From: Colius striatus
Lineage: Eukaryota; Chordata; Aves; Coliiformes; Coliidae
DNA length: 64,000 nucleotides
Assembly: GCF_028858725.1 (NCBI RefSeq)
Contig: NC_084760.1
Coordinates: forward strand, 61,963,367 to 62,027,366
Direction of reading: 5' to 3'
In this document: positions 1 to 15,100 of the stretch, piece after piece
How positions within the stretch are numbered: the first letter of the stretch is position 1
Layout: every line of letters starts with the position of its first letter
Made by a program: the position numbers and the translations under genes
Notes under the pieces: generated by a model
Told to the model about the DNA's origin: nothing
The model's input: the letters and a program-made list of their open reading frames with translations, nothing else
Databases searched by the model: none

Positions 1-3000
1 GCACAACACTAAACATTAGAGATGGGACCTGGAGCACCTCCTTAACCAAAAAGGTTGTGTGAGTCTGTGAAAGGCCAGCTTTAAGAAATTAGAAGTGATG
101 CCAGCATAAAGTGATGCCAGCATAATGCTGCAGCCTTTACCTCCCTCTGGCAGCAAATCAAAGAGGTAAGCGACATCTCCTCTTTTGAAACACCAGTATA
201 GTAAAACTAATAAAAGAAAGCTTTAATGCTGTGTTGCCGACCACTGGTACACCAATGCTGTTGACTGTTCCTGGGAAAGACGGGGAGGTGAGATTTAATT
301 CCAAAGCTCCTGAATTCTGAGTTTGGTAGGGGGGGTTTTGCCTAGTGAATTAAATGTCCAATTTTCTCTGAAGTGCGGGGATAACTGAAAACTTCATAAG
401 CACACCAAGCAGAAATGAAGTGGATTCAGAAACTGCTTCACTGTTGCACAGCAATCAGTCAGAATGAGCAACTGAAATCAAGAGTTAAAAAATTTCCTAC
501 CAGTAGAATGGTTGGACTTTTTTTTCCTGCTGATCCACCAATGGATGATCTTTACCTTCTAACAAGAGAAACGCAAAATACATTGAACATCTATTCGTAT
601 CAGTCATACCACTACTTCAGTAGCACCAAAAACCTCAAAACATGTTTTTTCTTATCACAATAGTGAAGATTCACTATTTATGCTGAAAAACTAGTAAGTG
701 CTGAAGCATTAGTTTTTGATTTTTTAAAAAAGATAATAAGCTCAACTTTCATTTAGTTTGTTTCTTATAGATCTCTGACCGACTGCAACTTGCACCTTCA
801 ACTAATTATTTAATTCAATCTGCTTTTAAAATAAATTAATTTATGGCTGTTACCATGTGTTCTGTACCCAACAAATGACAAACGAACGATAATTAAAAGT
901 TATTTTTACTATCGAACCTACAGATGGGTCTGATAACAAGATTTGGTCCTCCAATGTAATCTCTATCAGACTTCCTTGGATATTCAACTGAAGCATAAAA
1001 ATCTGCTTTATCATGCAGGGACTATCTCATCTTACCCACACTCAAGACCACAACAATTCACTTTCAACTTAAAACAGATAACCTATATCATCTGGACCAA
1101 GTAATCGAAAGTTCAAATACATCTTGGTCCTATTTGTTAGTTTCTGTAATGTTAACTTTCACAAGGGCAGATTTTGACACTGCTGCCAAGTTTGTGTTCC
1201 TTTTCTTGCTTATTCTGATTTAATATACACAAAGTCTGTGTGAATTTCACTAAAAAGCTCAAGGAATAATCAGTTCTACATTTCAAAAAGCTATTAAAAA
1301 GTGCACTTTATGTCTAAAAGCAGATCTTGCAACAACAGTATAGTTTGCCTAAACAACCTAAAACATAAAGCAGGAAGAACCCCTTAGTAACTATTACTGA
1401 AGAGCAAGTATTAGTCCCATTTCCCTTTCTATGCTTAGGCTGGCAAGCTAATGCAATCCTCAACTACAGTTAGGATTAGCAAGAGTACTTTTTTGTGCCT
1501 TCTAGTGTTCAGTTTCACTAAGGCAGACAGTTAACTCCCTAATAAACAGTAAGGTCAGTAAGAGGGTTTGTATTTAATATAAATATCTCTACCAATGCTT
1601 TTTCTTTTTTCCTCCTCTTTTGGGTTTTGGTGTTTTTTCAAGACAGTATGCCAATCACGACAGTATGCCAATCCAAGGGCCAAACTGAGAACAACTACAC
1701 TTAAACTCTATATAACACTAAGATTTACTGTATCTGTAGCAGTCTGGGAAAGAAACACTATGTAGACTTCTTGTATCAGAATGTCCTTATTCTGCTAGTT
1801 CAAGTATGTTACTGTCATCCTTAACATTCTGTAGGATAAAAATATCCCTACCCCTACACTAAGTTTGTGTGTTTAGTGTGGGTTTTTTTAGAAAAAAAGG
1901 AAAAATAAACAATTTAAAAAAAAATCATGAAACCAACCAACCAACCACAACAAAACCAAACAACTGTAGACTAACTTCTGCTCTTCGGCTACAAAAGTAA
2001 TAGAAGCACAACTATTTGGAAATCAATGTTAAAGAAACTGAGATTCATTTTTCACATCTTTTGCCAATGTAACTTTTACCATTGAGTAGCAACTTCAAAT
2101 TTACACATTCTATGAAGTGGAATACTACAGAAAGGTACCTCCACAGCACTACAATGGAATTCACACTTTACAGAAATGTTTAGTATATCTGAAGTATCTT
2201 TACTGAGTCAAGTTTTGGTCTCTCTGGCTTAACTTCTTCAGGGATTTTTGTGGCATTTTTTTCCTTTCATTTCTTCCCACCCACACCCCATTTCACTTAA
2301 AAGAAATGAGAGGTAGCTTTAACAAACTGGAGCAAAAATTTTTAAGAAAATGCTAGATTGATACTGCCACCAGTCTCTTAACTAAAAGCATTCTGTTCAC
2401 AATTACGCTATCAACAGAAAGCTGAAAGTGTAATAAATAATACCCATGAAACTCACTTTAGTATTTCTACACGTATGTATTTTTAAAGCTAATAAAGACG
2501 AGTGACAATTTCACTCTAAGATTAAATTCTTGCTGCATTCTCTAGCAGGGTGGATTAAGAATCCAGGTTTATCAATGACATACTACATAAACATGATGTA
2601 TATGAACTACCATATAATCAGTGGTTTGCCCAACTGTTTGTATTTGGACGGACTATGACTGGATAGCTACCCTTAAATACACTTCTGATAAAAAGGCAAC
2701 ACTGAAGTAGTAAATGCTTTATAAAAAATGCTGCTCCAAGACTTCAGGTGTGCAGAGCTGCAAGTTTACTTCAGAATAAAACACAGACATAGGGGAGAAT
2801 CAAAACTTTTAGGGTTGTACTTGACCATATATTTGGACAAAGCAGAATTACACTGCATATAACAAACAGTAAAATTTCTTAAAAGTTGTTACAAATATTT
2901 TACTTTCTACCTGTACGATCATTAACATAGTTTACTATATCAAGATTTTTTTTCTAAAGGCTTAAAACAAAAACAATCCCTCTAAACTACTTTCCAACAG

Positions 3001-3107
3001 TAAAATTTAAGTAAAATGCTTACATTCATTTGACAACAAAAAACATATTAAAAATGTTGTGTGGGTGGTGCAAGAGCTGCTCCTTCAGCTACAACTTTCT
3101 TCCAGGA
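1..3107 (-). other. BCLAF1: BCLAF1 3'UTR and possible downstream sequence
   Basis: AT-rich non-coding sequence without a supportable ORF on either strand. No AATAAA was found on the minus strand here. Variant ATTAAA signals occur near 1575, 1222, 294 and 224, and I cannot say which is used, so the transcript end is undetermined and may lie outside the window. Small direct duplications occur at 94-125 (16-bp unit, AGTGATGCCAGCATAA) and about 1643-1673 (GACAGTATGCCAATC). Confidence 0.5.
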
Positions 3108-3113
3108 TTATTC
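3108..3113 (-). CDS. BCLAF1: BCLAF1 terminal coding exon segment (Glu + stop)
   Basis: Acceptor TTCCACAG is followed directly by GAA TAA, so the last exon supplies one glutamate and the stop; the rest of the exon is 3'UTR running toward the left edge. The predicted end, KEEKE, equals the known mammalian C-terminus. Confidence 0.88.
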   Translation of the reverse strand, partial: E

Positions 3114-6100
3114 CTGTGGAAAGAAAGAAAAGAGTTTTGTTGTACACTGTTAATACCCAAACTCCAAAACCTCCTCTAGTGATTCCCCTTTCCACATACC
3201 CACACAATTGGTTGAGATACTGCAAGATGAACTGCCTAATCTAAATTCACTAAACTATTTACCTTTTCCTCTTTGCGTCTGTCCTTTTCTTCATTATTCT
3301 CAATCGTTTCTTCTTCATCTTCCACAATCCCATCCCCTTGGTATTTGTCATGTGTCCACTTCGGACTGCTACCTGACTTTTTAAAGTTGAAACGCCCTCT
3401 GCCACGCTGGAAAGTACCACGACCTCTTCCTCTTTTGGCCCAATAATCCACACCATCGTCTCTGTCATCATGCTAAAATAATACGAGACACAAAGAATAA
3501 GGTTAGAACACCTCTTAAGAGTTACCCCTTAAATGTTAGTACTCTGTATCAAATTTATACTATACATAGAAATAAATAAGAGAACTTTTAACAGTCTAGA
3601 TCATCATTTACAAAATACATTACAAAGTATATCCTTACAATTCATGATGCTATAACTAAAACCGTAGCAACACAATTAAGAGCCCATATTGGCTGTGGGT
3701 CTGCTCAAATGTTTGTGAGTACCAAATGAGTTATCTGTCACTTATCTTCAGTTAGAAGAATTACTCTCAGTTTTGGAAAAAAAAAAAAAAAAAAAAAAAA
3801 TCTGTGATTTTTATAGAAGAAGCTCTAGGAACGTCCTAGGATTTTGGTGGTTTTGGGGTTGTTTTTTTAGTATAATACAGGGATGGAGTTTTCTATACTA
3901 CGGAGAAAAAGTAACTGTTCAAAAGCTCTGCTTCACCCACACAACATTGGGCAAATGAAGTTTAAATCTGACATTAACAAACAGATTTGAGTTAGTAAGC
4001 TTAGGTTTGCAATCTTGCTACCTAATATAGCCTTGCACAGATTGGCAATTCTTCTCACAATCATTCCGTGCACTGCGAGAACACTACAAACAATGTAGTA
4101 TAAAAAAAATACATATTTGGAAGAGTGAGGTACACTTGCTTCAACGTTTGCTTTTTTTACTTGTGATTTGGAAAGGAGTCTAAACTATTAAACACATACC
4201 ACATCCATATAAAGCAGTTTATTATAGGTAAGGGTGGCTTTTTTAAAATTAAAAACTGGGTTTAGAGAAAAAAAGTTTAATAGCTACAATTCTTTGTTGC
4301 AATTACCATAGAATTTCTTAATGACTGGACTGTCACATCTCTACATTTATAGATCTGAAGTTTCTGTATCTATGGAGAGCTGGAAGAGAACTTGCACAAA
4401 CTTCCACTTTGTGATTGTATTATTTCTTGGATTACTTGTTAACATCTTTGTGACAAGCTATAATGCTACAAGAGAAAGTCTAATCTTCGCTAAATGCTTT
4501 TCAATGTTGATACAATATCCTTTGAACTTTTCATTGTTAAGGAAACTGGAACAGAGGCTACTGTTCAGTAAACTACACTACTTACTGGGTGGTTCTATCA
4601 AAAGTCCTCCTTTTGTAATTTAGATGGAAAAAGGCATGAAAACTAAGGGTATTTTCTTTCAGCGCTAGACAACTAAGAACAGAAGGACTGCTAATAACAG
4701 AGGTAACCTACAAACATCTGCAAGTACCATCAGCTTTTCCTCATCTTCCACTTTTGCAGACTTCCAGACAAATCTAAGACAAAGCTCAATGCCATATGGA
4801 CATAAAAGCCAGGAAAACACAGCACAAGTTGTTTTGGTTTAAAATTTGGTTTTAATCATTTCAGCCTGAGTCTGACTTCTTCCCCACTCACTGATGAAAG
4901 TTTTAGACGTGAACTCCACGTCACGCCTCAGCCATTGGCAGCCTGCTGCGGAAAGATGCAAGAGAAGCAGAACCAGGCATCACAACAACCCTGATAGTTC
5001 CGTGACCATGAGAGTAAGTCCTTCTCCGTACGTGCATGCTACTTCTACACATGTAGAAAGTCTGAAAACACAAAAGCATGCATAAGATATCAAGTTCTCC
5101 ACACCCACCAAGAAATATTTCTTGCTTTTTGGGGTATATTCAGGATCCCATTCCTCTTCCTTCGGTCTCTTCTGAAAAGTAGTATTTGAGTTGCTGGGAC
5201 CAGTATTTGTTCCAGCAAAGACTCCTCTGGCTCTTCCTCTGCCCCTAATTCGAAACTGATTAACCAAGATGTCATTTAATCCATTTACATAAAACCACAA
5301 AGAAGAGATCAAGTTCTCTATTACTGAAAATGCTCTTTCTGTGCTTAATTATAGTATCTGCAAGTGAAAGATCATTCTCAAATTCACGTATTACATTAAG
5401 TAATATATTCAAGCATTCACTTTGAAATAATGATTCCATTAAAATTAATTGAAACACATTTGAGTTCTTGGCATAAATTAAACCACAACCACCAAAAAGA
5501 AATGTCCTTTGGCTGCTGGTAAATGCATGTTGCAACAAAAGGTCAGAAGAAGCTTCTGAGGCTGTTCAGAGACACAAACAGAAAAACTAGATTGAAAGAG
5601 GTAGAAAACTATCTGGGGGGGAAAGTCAGGTCATTTAAGTCAGTCATTTCGGTTATGAGAAAGTTATTCTAGAATACATACAAACAGTACAGTCTTCAAG
5701 TAAGTGTATTCCCTTTGTGTTACTCAGATTATTTCCAGCTGAGATTCAGAAGTGTACTTTACGCCAAATTAAATTTCAAATGAGTAGTTTTTTTTACTCA
5801 AAAATCAACAATGCTCCAAGTGAAAATTTATAAAGAATTAACATTAGGCTACAAGAAAATACTTCCCTCAGAAAAGGCTCAGTAGTAATATATACAGTTC
5901 CCTCACCAGGTAAATTTTTAGCTTGTACAAAACATTAAATGAGAATTTGTATCCTCCATTCAAGAAAAGAAGAAAGGTTATGTTGGGAATATAGATTGCT
6001 AAAAACCTGCAGCTACCACAGAACATGATTTCCGTAACAGCCTAGTTAAAAACAACCCTGGGTCTTCAGGGTAACTATACAGAAATGTGACTCGAAATCA

Positions 6101-9100
6101 ATTTCATCTGTTAACAATAAGTACATTCCATAAACATAGTTAGTTGGGGTTTCTTGGTCTAACTTGAAAGGGGAATATTATGCGCACTTAGTTCCAGAAA
6201 GCTCCAACACTTCTAATGCAGAATTTATGCTGGAGAGTTTTAAAATTGCTCTAATCAGATCGATTGAAAAACAAGCCCTAAAAGGCTCCTAAGACCTATT
6301 CAATACACTGTAGTCGCTCACCCTGTCCCCCTCAAAAAACCTGCATGGAGATTAACCTGGAAAGTGGAAGACTATCAGCTGAAAAAACTTCAAAGGAGAG
6401 AAAATACTACATGCTTTTGTTTCCAACAGCTTTGAAACCTTTACAAACTTAGGATGTAGAGACAAAACAATGACAGGTATTTGCAGGTTTTTGTTTTTGG
6501 TTTGTTGGGTTTTTTTAAATAAAATCGGCATATCCTGATATGACGTCCTATAACCCAGTTCTGTTTAAGAGATATCTAGAGCTTTCCTCAACACTGTATT
6601 AACATTTCCCCCCGATAAGGTCATCTTTCAGGCAAAGAAATTTGAGGTGAAATCTACTATGGCGTTAGCTTTACGGACTGACTTACTGCAAAGACAATCA
6701 CGTAGCAGGCAGAAACAGAAAACTCCTGTTCGTTACACACAGTTCTTTAGAAGTTGGATGCTTATCACTGTTAGTAAAAGATCTTCTTTCTATTCTCTGC
6801 AAAACTATTTCTATTTCTCTGCAAAACTATTCATGATTTTTAGGTACAAGAAGCCTCGAGTTAAATGTTAGAGCCTATCAGCAAGTGTCAGTGAAAAATC
6901 ATCGCCAATTTAACACGAAACTGACAGTTTAGCTTACATTTAAGCCCCCCCTATCCAGAAAGCTATCCCAGTGTATCAAGGCTTTCTGCTTTGGGGAGAA
7001 TTCACAACCAAAACATTTTATTTATTTTAGAAGGAAAGCAGAATTTCCTGGAATGCAGCCACTAGTAGCCTAAATTAGAATGACACTCTTTAGAGAGCCT
7101 CACTATTTCAATATTATACAATTTTTACCCTTAAAGAGAAGACACATGTGAAGAGGTTGGCCTATTTAAATTATCCTGTTCAGACACTGTTCAATACCTG
7201 TGTGTGACCACGTATGTTGTTAGGGACATTAACCAGTCACTACTGCGTAGTCATAACTGTCAGTCACAAGTAGTGTGACACAATTAGTAGAAGTCTATTA
7301 AATTTCCAATTCACATCTATTTACATTTCATGTTAAACAGCATCTCTTCCACAGTACGTAAAATCTGGTTTTATAAAGCAGCAAGGCTTCCAGTGATTAC
7401 AAGTTTTCCTCAACTGATTCTCTTTCAGAGTAGGAGTTTTTAGCTCTACTTTTAACTTAACACCACTGGATTATACATCTAGAAATTGTGCTGATTTATT
7501 TAATGCCGACAGCATCCAAGGATTTATGTATTTATGCCACATTGATGTCCCTTAGTATAGTTATATTTTTAAGAGGAGAAAATTATGCATTTTTTCGTGT
7601 TAGAAAATTTTGCATTTTCTTCTAAATAGCTACAGTTTTTTAGGTGAAAGATTAAAACCCTAACTCAAGAGCTGCACATCCCACATGCATTTCAGACACC
7701 TTCATGTTTATCTTTTTACACTACTACAAACAATGCAATGTACATTTATACCTAAACAATGCCTTTTAGCATTAGTCTTGATCACAGGCTACATGAAAGG
7801 CCTCCTTTATTGATTCCTAGTCTTTTTCCTAATGCTTCCACATTTCTCAAATAAATATCAGTCATTTCATACATGGAATTTTTTAATTTTTAAGCCTTTT
7901 CTGGACTACAGTGGTCAACATGTTACTTTCCAAATCACAATGCTAAAACACATTGAAGAGTTAAATTTATGAGCTTTCATGCTCACTGTGGCTAGTCCAG
8001 GCCAAAGAAACACTGAAAAATAACAAGTATACCATCTCTTCTCCTCAATACAGCTGTTGTTCATGGTTGAGATAATTTAAAAAAAAAAAAAAAAAAAATT
8101 TAAATTATGTGCCATTCTCTATTTAACAAATTGCAGGCACCATACAGGAAGGAAATCAAAACCAAACTGAAAGTAAAAGGGAAAAACAGAAGCTGCAGGC
8201 AGTTAAGTAGTAACCGATCATGAGATTTAATCTTTACAGGAGGTAAATTTTCAGCCTCTTGGTAGGAAACAACGTAATTACAAAAAAGTAAGCCATAAGC
8301 AAGAACTCATTCTTCCCACCCATACACTAGGGTCTCTAATACCACACTAATACATATTTATACACCAATTAACTCTGATACAGGCAGTGCCGGAAAAAAA
8401 ACAAAACAAAAAAAAAACCACCTCACATACTTTCTCAGGTTTGGTACATCGCATAAGAATTTAAGAGTCATTGCTATGCAAGAAGTCTAGCCTAACATTA
8501 ATCACTGCAACGTTTCCTCATTTTACCTGCCATACTATCAGTGAATTGTTCATAATCTGGGGAAAGAGAACAACTTACAAAGGTGCCTCTTGGCCTGTTG
8601 AGTCCCGCAAAACCAGAGTATTCTTTCTGTTCATGATGAGTTTTGAACTCTTCATCTCTCTCTTTCTTGTTATCCTTTTCTTCTCGAGAACTGGATGAGG
8701 AAGAAGATGGGGAGGAAGATGGGGAGGACCGAGCACGGTCTTGATCTCTTTTTTTACTGAAAAATAAGAAGATACACTGTGTGCTATTTTTAAAGTACTA
8801 GATGGTCTGCAACATGCTATACTAAAAGGGGTCTCTTTATATTTCACAAAAACTATCTCCCTTCTGATATTAAGGCATGTATATGTTAAGTATTTCACAT
8901 ATTAAGGTGAAGTACAGTTCCACTTTCCAGCCTCCTCTTACACATTCAAAGGCACTAAACATATATTATGGATAGCGAGTTGGAAAGCAGCAGTGTGCAA
9001 ACTGCAAATACAGTTTTTCTAGGTTTTGATGCCACAAAGACATTCTGTTAAAATCTGCCTTTTTTTTTTCTGAGGCAGAAAAACAGAAGCTGAAGGGAAG

Positions 9101-12100
9101 AAAACCCTCCATCAAAATTTTACAGTAACTTTACACATTTCAGTTTGCACACTGTTGAGAAGATACAGTGCGGGCTTTCCTACATAGATGGCTGTAGGGA
9201 ACTAGCCAGTGGAAGATCATGTGGATACCAAAGTCAGAAGGTATATGGGAAACAGGAAACATAAGTAAAAATTCATTGTATATCCAGTATAAAGCAGGGA
9301 AAAAAAAAAAATCCTACAGCAACACTTTAGTAACCCCATAGTGGTACTAATTTGACCCAATTTACATTACTTTAATATTCGATTCAAAGGAAGGCCATAC
9401 CTGAAGTAACTCTTACCACTGCTACACAGTATCCACTGAGATATGCTAACATTTTTTTGTTAAAAAACACACCACTGGCTTTAAGACAAAATAATACAAA
9501 TTCCCCTTCTCGCCCATGTTAAAACTTAAGTATCAGTAAGATTCTCATACTCTGGGTGTTATGAGTTGAAAAAGTGCGGAATCAAGCATAACGAACCAAA
9601 GTTCTTACACAAACTGTTTATAGAAATGTACTGCATTGAAGTCCAACCTCCTGATGTAGCCTGGATAATAGGACAGATTAATTTGTCATTTTTTTTTTCA
9701 GTGTTAGCTTGCTATTCCAAAGTTTTTGTCCTCATCCACCATAAGCCGTGTAAAAGACAGATAATACATATTTGCTGTAAAACAAATAATTTTAATTGTT
9801 TAAATTTAAATGTTCCATTATACATTGAAAATTGAAAGCAATTAAGCTTACAATTATAAAAGACTAATTAGAAGCTAAAAACCTTTATAGGGACTTCAAA
9901 CATTTACCTGTCATCTTTGTAACTTTTGTAATCCTTGTAATCTTTTGGAGTTTTCTCCCGCTTTCTTGACCCACTGGATTCCCTGGAACCCTTTGAGTCT
10001 CCTCGCTCTTTACTTCGCTCTTTTCTACGACGGTCAATGTCATGTCGAAGATCAGCAGAATCACACCTTATTTTTTTATCTCCCTGTAAACAAATACATG
10101 CTTTGGAACAAAAATTTGAAATAGAATATCCAGAAGTGAGTCTGCACAAAAAGGCAAAGTTAGGCAACAGTTTTCCAAAAAGAGAGATAAAAATTTACCT
10201 ATTTTTCAACAAACTCTTCAGCACACAAATTGTCTTTAAGCAAACGCTCTTTACATGCAATGGCTAGATCTAAAAAGAGAACAGCTAAGAATTTCAGTTT
10301 CAAACAAGCATTCCCATTAGGCCAACAGGATATCCATTTCCTGATGCAGACAGACCACAATACATGGTTTAGGAGGATATTTGAATATTCATTTTTTCTA
10401 GTGAATCATTCTTAACGGACTACAAACACCTTTTCAATTGACCACCTCAGTACTTTTCCCCCAGCTTCTCCTTTTATTCTTTGTCCTTGAGGAGCTCAGT
10501 GACACAAAAATAGTCAAGAAATGTCCAAGAAGGAAGAGTGGGAGAAGACCTTATATTCAACCTTATCAATATAGCAAAATCATGCAACAGAAACTGGCTT
10601 CTTGGTAACATGTTTTACTCAAAAAGAAGAAAAATGTTCTAAATGCAAGTACTCCAGATACAACACATACAAGTTATTTTTCTCTCTTTATACACAAACA
10701 CACTCAGATTTAAAGTTATGCACAACACATTTAGAAAACACAGACAGGGTATTTACTTAGAACCTACTTTTTGACTTTCTTCTTTAAAGACTCTCTCTTC
10801 ACCTGCTAAACGGGTATGCTTCCTCAGGGTACTCGGAGAGATGTCAATTCTCCTAAACGTGAAATAAAAGCAGTGTCTTGCCATACATGTATGTGTCTGT
10901 TAATGGCCACAGACATTTATTTTCAACAGAAAAGGGAGGAATAAGGCATTTTTGCAGTAGAACAATCCCTTTGCAGATAAAACGCCACCATCGGGTAACA
11001 GAAGTGGACTAAAAATTTAAAACTTTGGTTTTGTTCTGTGTGATGTATGCTAAAACACACCAATAGGCAGTTTTTCCACATCTTAAGTACAGCTTTTAAG
11101 ACACAAAAATAATAATTACTTATTTCAAAAGATCAGTATATGTAGCCAGTTGAAACCCCCTGCCCAAGAAATTATCAACACTATGACAGTTTGCTGTGAA
11201 GTCAAAAATAACTTTACAGTTAACAAAACTTGTTAAGCTGGATACTGAATATGGAGACAATATATCCTCACATGCAACACAAATATAGTACATTGCATCA
11301 TAAAACTATAGCACATGATCAGAAACTACATCTGCATGCCTACCTTCTTACCTTTCAGGCTCTCAGGTTTTTCAAAACATTGCTGTAAATTAACACAAAA
11401 ACCTAAAGGAGTATGAGATGGAACATTTCACACTGAAGAATAAAGATGCATGTACAGGGCTTCTTTTCATCTTCAAGACATATGCCCCTCAATATTTGAC
11501 CACTGCATGTGAGAAAAGTAAATATATCCCAAATGAGATACAGAGGTAGAGAAGACATCCGCTACAAAACCAGAGATGAAGCCAGACTTGGCTCAGATGA
11601 GCTCTCTTTTACAGAGGGCTGTTTTGGTGTTATGTTTTGGTATTTTGTGTTTACACAGAAATCAACAAATTACTCCATACAGATTAGAAACATTTTTGGG
11701 GGGTTCTCAAAAGAAATATTATCAGACAGTCTTTGAAACACAGAGCATCTACATATGCAGTTAACATATACCTATGTATTTCTGGGCTCTTTTGCCGGGT
11801 GCAGTGTTCTTCAGTAGCTTTTTGATATGCAGTGAACCTCTCATTTAGGGTCATTCCAGGTGACTTGAAGTATTGCTCTGTTGGTTACAATAGAAAAACA
11901 CTGTTTCATTAGTTTAATTCAACTGACAGTTATTTTATTCCTGACAAAAAGGCAAGTAGCAGGCAAAAAACATAGTCTTTTCCATAAATCTATCAGGACA
12001 AGCACATGTGGTGTTCTCCCTAGTTTTAAACATTCTGCAACCCAAACAAAGTCACAGCAAAGTGCACTGCATCACTGCAAATCTATTTATAACTATGCCA

Positions 12101-15100
12101 TGACTGTATTACATCTAACTCAAGCATCATTTACTGAGTAGACTTACTCATTTTCAATGACTTTTTTCTCTAATGAAAAAGAAAGGAGCAATTTCTTAAC
12201 AGTTATTTTTTACTTTGCCCGTAAGAGAAAAGGAAATTACTTTGATTCGTAACTAATTGCAAGAAGTACATTTTACTGTTCATTTCATCTACATCTTAAG
12301 AGTTAATTTAGTGAAAATACTTAAGGTATGCTTCAATAACTATGTGAATGGCTCAACAAGCCATTTCTTAACAGAATACAATTTTTTTATTTGAAGTTGT
12401 GCTGATAAGCAATCCAAGACAAATAACACACCTATGTGTAAAAAAAATCATTTAAGCATCTGGCATCTTGGCAAACTTGACAACTTCTCTGACAATTTTC
12501 TCTTTCCTTCAGAGACAGTTAAATTAGCAACAGCAAAACTCAGTTTTTAAACCAGCTCAACAAATGTGTTTAAATGTAATATAGAAATACATAAAGTCAT
12601 GAGCTATGAAATGTTACATATGAAGCAAGCTATCTGCTTAACAGGTCAACATACATCTTTATCAACTTACCGCCTGGCATCCAGTATTTGTCTCATAACC
12701 AACCATTAAAACTTGAAACGGCCACTACAAGGGTAGTGCCTCAATCATAATTCCATCAAACACAGGAATTTGAGCTAGCAACTCTGTTTTTATGCCATTT
12801 TTGCCAGGAAGACAGAAGATTCAACTTTGCCTGTTTGGCATCTGTATCTTTCAACAGCTATTTTAGTTTTGTAACATGGATTTTGCCATTTCAAAACACA
12901 TTCCAGGACCTAGTTACAATGAAAAAGAAAACATCACTGGGCATTTTCAGCTCTACATTAATAAAGAGCTGTTCAGACTGGTCGCATCACACCAATAATG
13001 AACATAGCTTCAATTTGTCAAAAGAGTTACTAAAATCTGATCACAGTACATCCAAAACTTAAAAAGAGGTTCTGCTTTCAAAACCAACCATAACTGTACA
13101 TATTCTATTAACTTGACCAGATAGGCTGCTAAGCTGTTACATTTACCAGGTCTTTGTTAAGATACAAAAGTTTACAGAAAAACAGTCTATTCTGTGATGA
13201 ACACGTGAGAGTTTCAGGAATGTTTTTTCACCTATGGCCTACATATGCACCATATAAGCAAAAACTTACAGAAGCTCTCACTGGACTGAGCGTTAAAGCT
13301 CTTACATATCAATAAAATAGATATTTTCACAACAAATCATTAAAACTCTAAACAGATGTCCCAATACAAAACTTCTTAAATCTAATACATTACCATAATC
13401 TATTATTGTTGACTATGACTTTCTCATTTTTAAGTAATTCAAAATGTAGGATATCACTGGCCTTAGGAATCTGAATTTTCTCAACAAGATGAGATTTCTT
13501 TTTTTAAGGAACCTTAGCACATACTTCTAGTACACAATTCTTTGCAATTTTAGAATCTAAAGCACCTTTGAAGACAATGCTTATAGATAAGATACACTGA
13601 AACTGGTCACCTAACTAAGCATTTCCACATTCCCCCTTCGTATGGTGATACAGCAAAATTATTTTCCCTAGTAAATGCTTCCATATTATCCCAGTACATT
13701 AAATGCAAGAACAAGACAACAGCCTGGTGAAATAAAGTAAATGCTATAGGAAAAAAAAAAAAAAAAGGCATTTAAAGAACTACAGATTCCCACACTGCAT
13801 TTTAATGAATTACCTATTTTTCCATCAGAAAATCTTGACAGGATATGTAACCTAAATGAAACACACCTACTCTGATGATCTGGGTTTGGGTTTTGGTGGG
13901 GTTCTGGGGTTGTTTTTTTGTTTTGTTGCTGGGGAATTTTGGGTGTTTATAGGAAGCAAAAGTCATTACTATTAAATCAGAAAATAATTTGTGTAAAATT
14001 AATTTAATGGAGGCTTATTTAGTCACTGCTAAGTCCCTCTAAGTGAAACTTCTGGATTCAGCACCCAAGTACTGCCAGAAAGGAATAAAATGAAACACAG
14101 TGTATTTTGGTATCATTTAGAGGACAAGTTTTCTTCAATCCTACTATTTTGAGACCAAAAACCTGAAAATGAGGTCTAGAGTACTCCAAAAGGAATGTCA
14201 CTGTATTTACAGTGCAACAGACACCTCTCAACCCACACTGCACCACTTCACATGAAATCATATGTCAGAGCCATTAAAACAAAACTAAGAAAGAAAAGAC
14301 CAACCAATGCATTATGTTTAAAGTACACTGCAAAAAATCAAATTTGACATGCTACTTAGGCCAAAAATATATCCAAAAGGGTGTAACTGCTATTACCCTC
14401 TACACTGTTCAGGTTTGGTTTGTTTTGGGTTTTTCTTAGAGTAGCTTCTGTGGCTATTATTTTTCTAATTCCTTTTATGCATACCTCAGAAGAAAGAAAG
14501 TCTGACTAAATCAACATAAAGAGGGCTGAAATCTTCATGTTCTAGGGAGAGCAACCAGTCTTAAATGAAGCTGTCAGATGATATGATAAAATAAATACAT
14601 ACCTTTGACATGATGAACCAACGACACAATGTGCTGAATAAATGACTCTGACGTGCTTTTGCTGGCCTGTGGCAACTTAATGTGGTCAAAGATGGAACGG
14701 AACTCTTGCTCCTTCTTGACGGAATGGACAAGTGTGCTAGCAAGCAGTCTGTCTTTAGTCAAGGAAGCAGGTCTGAAACACATCAACAAGAGAGACACAC
14801 AAAAAAAAGAAACCACTAGTTTAAATAAAGACGAATGACACTGCAAGCAGGTGGAGAACCACAATGTACAGAGAAATAATTTACCTATTGGAATCATCAA
14901 GAGGTACCGGTGCCATTTTGAGTTTAACTTCAGGACGATGGGAGTCACTGGCTATCATTTTGATCCTAAGTGGGCTCTCCTCCCTGAAGGTGGATTTTTC
15001 CCTCGCATCCAGATTCTTGTGTAGAGGGGGACTGTAATCAAAGAGTTCTTTGAGCTTTTCAGACTTTACCTGCTCAGGTGACTGAGTTTCTTTCTTCATC

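Noticed and set aside
8069-8107. A tract flanked by ATAATTTA and TAAATTAT
   Set aside because: Simple A/T-rich sequence; flanking symmetry is not informative.
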